This document shows, one piece after another, positions 8,468-15,043 of a stretch of DNA of 64,000 nt. The position numbers and the translations under genes were made by a program. The stretch covers positions 42,768 to 106,767 of the forward strand of contig NZ_RBDY01000023.1 of assembly GCF_003626575.1 (NCBI RefSeq). The letters are read 5' to 3'. The number at the start of each line of letters is the position of its first letter. Position 1 is the first letter of the stretch. This DNA is from Streptomyces radicis (GTDB taxonomy: Bacteria > Actinomycetota > Actinomycetes > Streptomycetales > Streptomycetaceae). The notes beneath the pieces were generated by a model, which ran no database searches, was not told the DNA's origin, and saw only the letters and a list, made by a program, of their open reading frames with translations.

Positions 8468-8668
8468 TCAACGACTCTCGAAGGAGCCGTCCTTGACAGC
8501 CGTGGTGAATGCCGCCCAGTCGCTTCGATCGAAGGTCAGGACCGGGCTGCCTGCGTCCTTGGAGTCCCGGAGGTCCATGCCGCCGTCAGCGCGGCGACGC
8601 GCTTCGGCACAGTCACCGTTCTGTGCGCTGGAGCTGCTCTTGAACCAACCGGACTGGTTTGCCTGCAT
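8468..8668 (-). CDS. DUF397 domain protein
   Basis: A 66-residue DUF397 protein: WFKSSSSAQNGDCAEARR at the N-terminus, then DLRDSKDAGSPVLTF and the C-terminal WAAFTTAVKDG. Such small proteins are usually encoded next to an XRE-DUF5753 regulator and act with it, sometimes like an antitoxin or anti-regulator. Here the ATG overlaps the stop of the regulator by one base (TGATG), but that regulator is truncated, so this gene has probably lost its partner. Confidence 0.85.
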   Translation of the reverse strand: MQANQSGWFKSSSSAQNGDCAEARRRADGGMDLRDSKDAGSPVLTFDRSDWAAFTTAVKDGSFESR

Positions 8669-9030
8669 CACCCTCGGTCTCTCTCTGCGCTTGCTTCTGC
8701 GATGATCCCCTCGATGAGGGTCTTGCTCTCCAACTCGCCCAGAGCCGTTGCTCGCAGGTGGTTGAAGACATCTGCGTAGAACCCGATATCGCTCGGGTCT
8801 TCGAGGTACGTATGACTGACGTGGTTCTCCAGCAACACGACCTGCATCTCGGACGGCTCGGGGAACCGGTAGACCTTGAAAGGGAAGGGTCCACCGCGGT
8901 AAGCCCCGACTGAGAAGGGTAGTACCTGCAACGTGACGTTCGGCCACACCACGATCTCGGCGCGAACGGTGACTTCCTCGCGAAGCTGAGCGCATAGCGT
9001 TCCACCGGTCTGCCCCAACGCGGTGACGGA
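8668..9030 (-). pseudogene. C-terminal remnant of an XRE-family regulator (DUF5753 part only)
   Basis: The frame encodes the end of a DUF5753 domain: WPNVTLQVLPFSVGAY, FRFPEP-like YRFPEPSEM, LEDPSDIGFY and the final helix before the stop. A normal protein is about 280 residues with an N-terminal helix-turn-helix; here homology is recognisable only for about 115-120 residues and no helix-turn-helix is found upstream in any minus frame. The open frame continues to 9174 but reads into unrelated sequence. I infer that a deletion removed the 5' half. The DUF397 partner downstream is intact. Confidence 0.7.
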
Positions 9031-9039
9031 ACGTCCGCG

Positions 9040-9246
9040 GCGTTGGGGCGGACAGTACCAAGGGACAGTGCCAGACCTTCGAGACGAGTGACACGTCCGC
9101 AGGTCACGGGGTATTGCCGCGGCCGATGTGCTCGATATGTCGAGCAACGCGTCGGCTGCTCGGCGGTGTCCCACTGCACGCGGCTCACTCGTTGGCCTCC
9201 AGCTCCTTCATGAAGTCCTCGTGCGAGATCGGCGACTTACCGTCTC
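9040..9246 (-). pseudogene. Possible antitoxin tail and toxin head remnants (minus strand)
   Basis: Between the two truncated genes lies about 200 bp belonging to neither. On the minus strand a frame ends SPISHEDFMKELEANE-stop (9189-9245), which resembles a small antitoxin C-terminus, with an in-frame stop a few codons before it. Its TGA overlaps a GTG at 9188 (GTGA) that opens SRVQWDTAEQ, as a RelE/ParE-like toxin might begin; after that the sense continues only after a frame change (ALLDISSTSAAAI). This is a reading of weak, short similarity and no known family is proven. Confidence 0.3.
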
Positions 9247-9404
9247 GCCTGCGCTACCTGGCCCGCGACTTCCTCGTTGACCGGACCGACGACTGGTTCC
9301 TTGTGGACATCAACCCCAACGGCCAGTACGGCTTCATCCCCGCTCTGCGCGACCCCATCACGCACGCCATCGCCGACGAACTGGAAGGGAACACCCCCGC
9401 ATGA
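9240..9404 (+). pseudogene. C-terminal fragment of an ATP-grasp peptide ligase (graspetide maturase)
   Basis: About 52 codons ending at 9404 encode LRYLARDFLVDRTDDWF followed by DINPNGQYGFIP and ADELEG. This matches the last metal-binding strand of ATP-grasp ribosomal-peptide maturases, where the NPNGQ Asn binds Mg. A full enzyme has about 310-330 residues; everything upstream is missing and no precursor peptide is found. Its TGA overlaps the methyltransferase ATG by 4 bp, exactly as in intact ligase-methyltransferase operons. It is inferred to be a deletion remnant and is not expected to be active. Confidence 0.65.
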
Positions 9405-10546
9405 GCCCGCTCACCGCCGAGGAAGCACGCGCCGACCTGGCCCACACGCTGACCACCAGCGGCGCCCTGCGCACCCCCGGATGGCAGGCGGCCTTCGCCG
9501 CCGTGCCGCGAGAGGTCTTCGCCCCGGCCTTCTCCATCCGCACCCCCCGAGGGCTGCGGGACTGCACCGCGGCCGACCCCGACTTCTGGGCCACCGTGTA
9601 CAGCGACGACTCCCTGATCACCCTTCGTGACGCGGCTGGCACCGCCATCAGCAGCTCGAGCCAGCCGTCGCTGATGGCTCGGATGCTCGAGGCCTTCACG
9701 GTGAACGACGGTGACCGGGTGCTGGAGATCGGCACGGGGACCGGCTACAACACCGCGCTGCTGTGCCACCGCCTGGGTGCCGAGCGCGTGGTGAGTGTGG
9801 ACATCGACCCGGTGCTCACCGAGGCGGCACGCGAAAAGCTCCGCCGCATCGGGTACGAGCCGGAGATCATCACCGGGGACGGCACCGCCGGTCATCCCGG
9901 CAGCGGCCCCTACGACGGCATCCTGGCCACCTGCGGCGTCCACCGCATCCCGCGCGCCTGGCTTGACCAGCTCCGCCCCGGCGCGGTCATCGTCGCCAAT
10001 ATCGGTGCCGGCATCGTCCGTCTGGTCACCCGGGAGGACGGCGGCGCCACGGGTCGTTACCTCCCCGAAGAGGCCGGATTCATGCCCGCCCGTCCCGTCG
10101 CCGACCACGTGGCCGCCACCGCGGGCCGGTACAGCGCCCTCATCGTCCGCACCCCGGGGCGCACCCGCGTGGAACCCCTCCCCGTCGCCCGCGAGGAAGC
10201 GGCGGACTTCTACCGTGCCCTCGCCCTCACCCGTGCCATGGAGGTGGTCCTGGTCCACCACGGTGTCCTTGGCATGACCCTGCGCGACGGGGAGAAGACC
10301 ACGCACGGCCTCGTCCACCCGCCCACCGCATCGTGGGCACGCGTCGTTCCCGACGGCGCCGGTGCCGTCGCCGAGGTCACCACCGGCGGCCCCAGGGACC
10401 TGTGGGCCGAACGCCGCGCACTCCTCGTTCCCTGGTTCAGGGCCGGACGCCCCGGCCCCGGCCGCTACGGCCTCAGCGTGGACCCACGCGGCGGGCACAC
10501 GCTGTGGAGGGAAGGGCCCGACCGTCTCTCGCTGGCCTTGACCTGA
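9401..10546 (+). CDS. PIMT-like O-methyltransferase of ATP-grasp peptide maturase systems
   Basis: A 381-residue protein related to protein-L-isoaspartate O-methyltransferase. ISSSSQPSLMARML is the PIMT substrate/AdoMet signature, LEIGTGTGYNTALL is motif I, and VDIDP and GDGTAG follow. The C-terminal ~170 residues form an extra domain typical of the methyltransferases found beside ATP-grasp RiPP ligases, which methylate a peptide Asp and lead to an aspartimide. It is intact, but the ligase gene before it survives only as a tail and no precursor gene is present. It is therefore an orphan that may act in trans on another cluster, or may be decaying. Confidence 0.85.
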   Translation: MSPLTAEEARADLAHTLTTSGALRTPGWQAAFAAVPREVFAPAFSIRTPRGLRDCTAADPDFWATVYSDDSLITLRDAAGTAISSSSQPSLMARMLEAFTVNDGDRVLEIGTGTGYNTALLCHRLGAERVVSVDIDPVLTEAAREKLRRIGYEPEIITGDGTAGHPGSGPYDGILATCGVHRIPRAWLDQLRPGAVIVANIGAGIVRLVTREDGGATGRYLPEEAGFMPARPVADHVAATAGRYSALIVRTPGRTRVEPLPVAREEAADFYRALALTRAMEVVLVHHGVLGMTLRDGEKTTHGLVHPPTASWARVVPDGAGAVAEVTTGGPRDLWAERRALLVPWFRAGRPGPGRYGLSVDPRGGHTLWREGPDRLSLALT

Positions 10547-10561
10547 CCGCCGCGTGAGCGG

Positions 10562-10672
10562 TCAACGCGACGGAGTGCCGCGCTTGTGGGCCCTGTACCG
10601 CTGCACCGCCCGCCACACCACGCGGGCCACGCCGAGCGCGACCAGGGGCCGCTTGAGTGGTCCAAGACGCAT
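10562..10672 (-). CDS. Very small basic/hydrophobic protein (36 residues)
   Basis: A 36-residue frame (RPLVALGVARVVWRAVQRY core, Lys/Arg-rich tail) with an excellent ribosome binding site, AAGGAGG, 11 nt before the ATG at 10672. One short hydrophobic helix flanked by positive charges suggests membrane association. It lies 92 bp after the sigma factor gene on the same strand and could be its last operon member. I do not recognise a family. Confidence 0.5.
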   Translation of the reverse strand: MRLGPLKRPLVALGVARVVWRAVQRYRAHKRGTPSR

Positions 10673-10764
10673 CGCGCGCCGCCTCCTTCCGGCCGACGTC
10701 CGGCCGACGAAAGCCCCCGTCCCCCCTCTTCTGCCCGAACGCGCCGGGATCAGGCCGCGCGGCA

Positions 10765-11586
10765 TCAGGCCGCGCGGCCCGCCTCGACGTCCTCCACCTC
10801 GGCCCTGATCCGCTCACAGGCCCGGCTCAGCAGCCGCGACACATGCATCTGCGAGATCCCGAGCTGTCGCGCGATGCGGCTCTGCGTCATCCCGTGGAAG
10901 AACCGCAGGTACAGGATCTGCCGCTCCCGCTCGGGCAGCGCCCGCAGCGGGCTCTTGACCGCCTCCCTGTCCACCACCCGGTCGAACCCGGGCTCGTGCG
11001 CGCCGAGGGTGTCGAGCAGCGAGTAGTCGCCGTCGGCGCCCGGCAGTTCGGCGTTCAACGACAGGGTGCTGTAGCTCTCCAGCGCCTCGAGCCCGGTCTT
11101 GACCTCCTCCTCGGTGAGCCCGCAGTGGCCCGCGATCTGCTCGACGCTCGGGCCACGGTCGTCCAGGCGGAAGCTCAGCTGCCTGATGGCCGCCCTGACC
11201 CGGTTGCGCAGCTCCTGCGTGCGCCGGGGCACGTGCAGCCCCCACATGTGGTCGCGGAAGTGCCGCTTCACCTCGCCGACGATCGTCGGCACGGCGTAGC
11301 TCTCGAACGGGCGTCCCCGGCTCGGGTCATAGCGGTGCACGGCCTTCACCAGACCCAGCGCGGCCACCTGCTCCAGGTCCTCGAGCGCCTCGCCGCGGTC
11401 CCTGAAGGTGCGGGCGAGCCGGTCCGCCATGGGAATCCAGGCGCAGATCACATCCCGGCACAGCTCCTCGCGCTCGGGGCAGGGCGGCAATTCCGCGATG
11501 CGCTTGAATTGCCAGCTGGTGTCCGGTGCGTCGTCGTGCGGATGGCGATTCTTGCGGGTCTTGCGGGAATGCGCGGGTGTATTCAT
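10765..11586 (-). CDS. RNA polymerase sigma factor, SigB/SigF/SigG group
   Basis: A 273-residue group 3 sigma factor. Region 2 contains DLEQVAALGLVKAVHRYDPS and FESYAVPTIVGEVKRHFRD; region 3 runs through VPRRTQELRNRVR; region 4 has LPERERQILYLRFF and the DNA-binding helix GMTQSRIARQLGISQMHVSR. Such factors read GNNT-N14-16-GGGTA(C/T) promoters in stress or development. No anti-sigma or anti-anti-sigma gene is adjacent. A promoter of its own class lies 196 bp upstream (11782-11806), consistent with autoregulation, and similar promoters precede several genes nearby. Confidence 0.92.
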   Translation of the reverse strand: MNTPAHSRKTRKNRHPHDDAPDTSWQFKRIAELPPCPEREELCRDVICAWIPMADRLARTFRDRGEALEDLEQVAALGLVKAVHRYDPSRGRPFESYAVPTIVGEVKRHFRDHMWGLHVPRRTQELRNRVRAAIRQLSFRLDDRGPSVEQIAGHCGLTEEEVKTGLEALESYSTLSLNAELPGADGDYSLLDTLGAHEPGFDRVVDREAVKSPLRALPERERQILYLRFFHGMTQSRIARQLGISQMHVSRLLSRACERIRAEVEDVEAGRAA

Positions 11587-11760
11587 TCTGCTCTCCCAGG
11601 TGAGGGTGGGCGTGCCGCTCTGCTCGCCACGGGAAGAGGCCGTTCCGACAAGTCTGCCTGCTGTCCGGGTCACGCACATCTCGAGCGGATTCACCCCCAC
11701 CATTCCCGGGTATGCCCGGCCGCCGCCCCGGCCGCCGCGCGGTGATCGGCGGAACGGCAC

Positions 11761-11785
11761 GTTTCTCAGGGCCCAGGGCGGATAC
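11761..11785 (+). promoter_or_regulatory. SigB-type promoter for the 11833-14902 operon
   Basis: GTTT, 15 bp, GGATAC, 47 bp before the ATG at 11833. Its -10 box overlaps that of the oppositely directed element at 11782-11806. Confidence 0.55.
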
Positions 11786-11806
11786 CCGGCCCCGGATTTC
11801 CCACCC
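11782..11806 (-). promoter_or_regulatory. SigB-type promoter for the sigma factor gene
   Basis: On the minus strand GGGT, 15 bp, GGGTAT. It would give a leader of about 190 nt before the sigma factor ATG at 11586 and suggests autoregulation. Confidence 0.4.
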
Positions 11807-11832
11807 TTCCACGGAAAGCGCCGGGAGCGAGC

Positions 11833-12867
11833 ATGGCCATGCACACCGAATCCGCGGCGCTGCGCGTCGTGGTCACCGGGGCGACGGGCGCGCTTGGCCC
11901 CGCGGTGGTGCGCGGGCTCGCCGCCGACCCGCGCGTCGGCACGGTCGTCGGTCTCTCCCGGCACCCACGGGACCCCGGCGATGACCCGGCGCCGGGACGG
12001 GTGCGCTTCGCCCGCGCCGACGTCACCGCCGAGCCCGACCTCGCGGGCCTCTTCGCGGGCGCCGACGCCGTGGTCCATCTGGCCTCGCTGTCCCCGCCCG
12101 CGCGCGACCCCGCCGCCACATGGCGCACCAACGTCATCGGCAGCGACCGGGTGTTCGAGGCGGCCGCCGCCGCCGGCGTTCCCGCGCTGGTGCACGCCTC
12201 GTCGGTGATGGCCTACGCCCCCGGGCCCAAGGACCGTGCGGTGGACGAGCGTTGGCCCACCCATGGCTGGCCCGCCGCGGCCTATCCGAGGGAGAAGGCG
12301 TACGCCGAGCGGCTCCTCGACGCGTTCGAACGCCGCCATCCCGAGGTCAGGGTCGCCCGCGTCCGCCCCGCCATCGCGCTGCACGGCGCAGGGGCGCACG
12401 GTCAACGGCGGCGCTTCGCCGGACCTTTGGCGCCCCGGCGGCTGCCACCTGGCCCGCTGCGCGTCCTGCCCGATGTGCCGGGGCTGCGCTTCCAGACCGT
12501 GCACACCGACGACGCGGCCGACGCGTTCCGCCGCGCCGCGCTCGACCAGGGCGCGCGCGGGGCGTTCAACGTGGCGGCCGACCCGCCCGTGGACGCCGCG
12601 TTGCTCGCCGAGCTGACCGGCGCCCGCCGCGTCCGCGTCCCCGCGCGGGCCGCGCGCGCCGCCCTGGCCGCCGCCTTCGCGCTGCGCCTGGTGCCCACGT
12701 CGGCGCACACCCTCGACTCCGTGCGGACCCTGCCGCTGATGGACACCGCCCGCGCCCGCCGCGTCCTCGGCTGGGCCCCGCGGCACTCCGCCCGCGCCGC
12801 CGTCGCCGCGCTCGTCGAAGAGCTCGGCGAAGAGCTCGGCGCCCACGACGGGGGAGGCAGGCCATGA
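11833..12867 (+). CDS. NAD-dependent epimerase/dehydratase family protein (paralogue B)
   Basis: A 344-residue extended SDR with VVTGATGALGPAVVRGL at the nucleotide site, HASSVMAYAPGPKD and AYPREKAYAE (Tyr-x3-Lys). It is a paralogue of the protein at 5390-6487, with the same sequence blocks in the same order. It heads an operon: its TGA overlaps the ATG of an FAD oxidoreductase by 4 bp, and an SRPBCC protein follows. Divergent from the sigma factor gene and carrying a stress-type promoter, it is likely part of that regulon. Substrate unknown. Confidence 0.85.
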   Translation: MAMHTESAALRVVVTGATGALGPAVVRGLAADPRVGTVVGLSRHPRDPGDDPAPGRVRFARADVTAEPDLAGLFAGADAVVHLASLSPPARDPAATWRTNVIGSDRVFEAAAAAGVPALVHASSVMAYAPGPKDRAVDERWPTHGWPAAAYPREKAYAERLLDAFERRHPEVRVARVRPAIALHGAGAHGQRRRFAGPLAPRRLPPGPLRVLPDVPGLRFQTVHTDDAADAFRRAALDQGARGAFNVAADPPVDAALLAELTGARRVRVPARAARAALAAAFALRLVPTSAHTLDSVRTLPLMDTARARRVLGWAPRHSARAAVAALVEELGEELGAHDGGGRP

Positions 12868-14453
12868 CCCGGGGCAGGGCCCATGACGCGGTCGTGATCG
12901 GCGCCGGGCCCAACGGCCTGACCGCGGCCAACGTCCTGGCCGACGCGGGCTGGCGCGTCCTGGTCCTGGAGGCGGAGGACGAGCCAGGCGGCGCGGTGCG
13001 CAGCGACAGGGGCGTGCACCCCGACTATGTGCACGACCTGTTCAGCGCGTTCTACCCGCTGGCCGTCGCGTCCCCCGCGCTGCGCGCCCTCGACCTCGAA
13101 CGCTGGGGCGTCACCTGGAGCCACGCCCCCGCCGTGCTGGCCCACCCCACGCCCGAGGGGCGCTGCGCGGTCCTGCACCGCGACCAGGAGCGCACGGCCA
13201 TGAGCCTCGAGGGGTTCGCGCCCGGCGACGGCGAGGCGTATCTGCGGCTGCTCGCGCGCTGGGACCGGCTCGACCCCGGGCTGCTGGGCGCGTTGCTCGG
13301 CCCCTTCCCGCCCGTGCGCCGCCTGGCCGCGCTGCTGCCCGGGCTCAGGGCGGCGGGCGGCCTGCGGCTGCTGCGGATGCTGACGCTGCCCGCGCGGCGG
13401 CTCGGCGAGGAGGAGTTCGCGGGGGACGGCGCCCCGCTGCTGCTCACCGGCTGCGGCCTGCACGCCGACTTCCTGCCCGAGTCCGCGGGCAGCGGCCTGT
13501 TCGGCTGGCTGCTCGTGATGCTCGGGCAACGCCACGGCTGGCCCGTGCCCGTCGGCGGCGCCGCCGCGCTGACCGACGCGCTCGTCCGCCGACTGGCCGA
13601 CCGCGGCGGCGAGTTGCGCTGCTCCGCGCCCGTGTCCCGGATCGTCGTCCGCGAAGGCCGCTGCCTCGGCGTCACCACCGCGGACGGCGAGCCGATCCGC
13701 GCCGGGCGCGCCGTGCTGGCCGACGTTCCCGCGCCCGCGCTCTACGGCGGCCTGGTCGGCTGGGAGCACCTGCCCGACCGGCTGCGCGCCGATGTGCGCC
13801 GCTTCCAGTGGGACCACCCGACGCTCAAGGTCGACTGGGCGCTGACCCGGCCCATCCCGTGGGCCTCGCCCCAGGCGGGCGCCGCGGGCACCGTCCACCT
13901 GGCCGACAGCGTCGACCACCTGACGCGTTACGCCGCCGACCTGGTCACCGGCACCCCGCCCGAGCGGCCCTGCGTCGTCCTCGGCCAGATGACGACGTCC
14001 GACCCGAGTCGTTCCCCCGAGGGCACCGAGTCGGCCTGGGCGTACACCCATCTGCCGCGCGGCAACGCCGCCCCCGCGCCGCCCGAGGCGCTGGCCGACC
14101 GGCTCGAGGCCGAGGTCGAGCGCTACGCGCCCGGCTTCCGCGACGCCATCGCCGCCCGCCGGATCATGGCCCCCGGCGACCTCGAGCGGCACAACCGCAG
14201 CCTCCACGGGGGCGCGGTCAACGGCGGAACGGCCGCGGTGCACCAGCAGTTGATCTTCCGCCCGGTCCCGGGCACCGGGCGCCCCGCCACCCCCGTCGCA
14301 GGCCTGTACCTGGCGTCGTCGTCGGCCCACCCCGGTGGTGGCGTGCACGGCGCGTGCGGGGCGAACGCCGCCCGCGCCGCGCTGCGCGCCAGGCTCCCGC
14401 TCGCGGGCCTCGCCCCGCCGAGGAGGCCGCGATGGCGGTCCGGCCGATCCTGA
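12864..14453 (+). CDS. FAD-dependent NAD(P)/phytoene-desaturase-like oxidoreductase
   Basis: A 529-residue flavoprotein. The N-terminal Rossmann motif is VVIGAGPNGLTAANVLADAG followed by the acidic VLEAEDEPGGAVRS ribose-binding strand; the C-terminal SSSAHPGGGVHGACGANAA is the second FAD motif of the phytoene desaturase/CrtI superfamily. It may oxidise or isomerise a lipid or isoprenoid, but no carotenoid synthesis genes are nearby. Overlaps with both neighbours (4 bp upstream, 22 bp downstream) show tight coupling with the epimerase and the SRPBCC protein. Confidence 0.87.
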   Translation: MTRGRAHDAVVIGAGPNGLTAANVLADAGWRVLVLEAEDEPGGAVRSDRGVHPDYVHDLFSAFYPLAVASPALRALDLERWGVTWSHAPAVLAHPTPEGRCAVLHRDQERTAMSLEGFAPGDGEAYLRLLARWDRLDPGLLGALLGPFPPVRRLAALLPGLRAAGGLRLLRMLTLPARRLGEEEFAGDGAPLLLTGCGLHADFLPESAGSGLFGWLLVMLGQRHGWPVPVGGAAALTDALVRRLADRGGELRCSAPVSRIVVREGRCLGVTTADGEPIRAGRAVLADVPAPALYGGLVGWEHLPDRLRADVRRFQWDHPTLKVDWALTRPIPWASPQAGAAGTVHLADSVDHLTRYAADLVTGTPPERPCVVLGQMTTSDPSRSPEGTESAWAYTHLPRGNAAPAPPEALADRLEAEVERYAPGFRDAIAARRIMAPGDLERHNRSLHGGAVNGGTAAVHQQLIFRPVPGTGRPATPVAGLYLASSSAHPGGGVHGACGANAARAALRARLPLAGLAPPRRPRWRSGRS

Positions 14454-14902
14454 TCCGGCGCCCGCCGCCCGCGGTCTGGGCCGTCCTGTGCGACGGCCGC
14501 CGCTTCGCCGACTGGGTCGTCGGCACCCATGACTCCGCGCCGCTCGACGACGACTGGCCCGCGGTCGGCTCGGCCATCCGCTATGTCGTCAGGCTCGGCC
14601 CGCTGAGCGCGCGGGGCCGCACCGTCGTCCGCTTCCACGAGCCGGGCCGCCGCATCGAGCTCGAGGCGCGGAGCCGCCCCGCGGGCACCGCGCGCATCGC
14701 CATCGAGGTCCTGCCATGGGGCCGGGACGCCACCCTGGTCACCGTGGACGAACACCCCCTCACCGGCGCGATCCGGCACCTGCACAACCCCCTGTTCGAG
14801 GCGGCGCTCCAGCTGCGCCACCGCCTCATGCTGCGCAATCTCGCCCGCGTCGTGGAGTCATCGGTCGAGGCCCCCGGCGAGGCCCCTGGCGGGTCTCGGT
14901 GA
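14432..14902 (+). CDS. SRPBCC (START/polyketide cyclase-like) protein
   Basis: A 156-residue helix-grip protein. It opens with PPPAVWAVLCDGRRFADWVVG, the usual N-terminal helix, and ends in a long amphipathic helix (FEAALQLRHRLMLRNLARVV) that would close a hydrophobic cavity. AGGAGG lies 5 nt before the ATG and inside the end of the FAD oxidoreductase gene. Such proteins bind hydrophobic ligands; the partner oxidoreductase suggests handling of the same lipid-like compound. This is inference from context. Confidence 0.8.
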   Translation: MAVRPILIRRPPPAVWAVLCDGRRFADWVVGTHDSAPLDDDWPAVGSAIRYVVRLGPLSARGRTVVRFHEPGRRIELEARSRPAGTARIAIEVLPWGRDATLVTVDEHPLTGAIRHLHNPLFEAALQLRHRLMLRNLARVVESSVEAPGEAPGGSR

Positions 14903-14906
14903 GAAG

Positions 14907-14931
14907 CCGTTGAGCGGTCCCTGATCAACGG
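14907..14931 (+). terminator. Hairpin after the SRPBCC gene
   Basis: CCGTTGA, 11-nt loop, TCAACGG just after the stop codon; a modest stem without a T-tract. Confidence 0.4.
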
Positions 14932-15043
14932 CGCCAACGGCCGAGCGCCACCTGCGCGTTCGCACACGCCCACGAACGAGTCAAACCAGGGCATCGCGTC
15001 CCCCCGGCGGTACAAACGGGCGCGACCCACGAAAGGACCGTTC

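Noticed and set aside
9030..9401. Search for a surviving graspetide precursor peptide
   Set aside because: No short frame with a leader and an acidic/Thr-rich core is found before the ligase fragment on either strand.
11688..11713. Plus-strand GATT-N16-GGGTAT, another SigB-like box
   Set aside because: It lies in the leader of the minus-strand sigma gene with a better plus-strand box (11761) nearer the target gene; GNNT is too permissive to count it.
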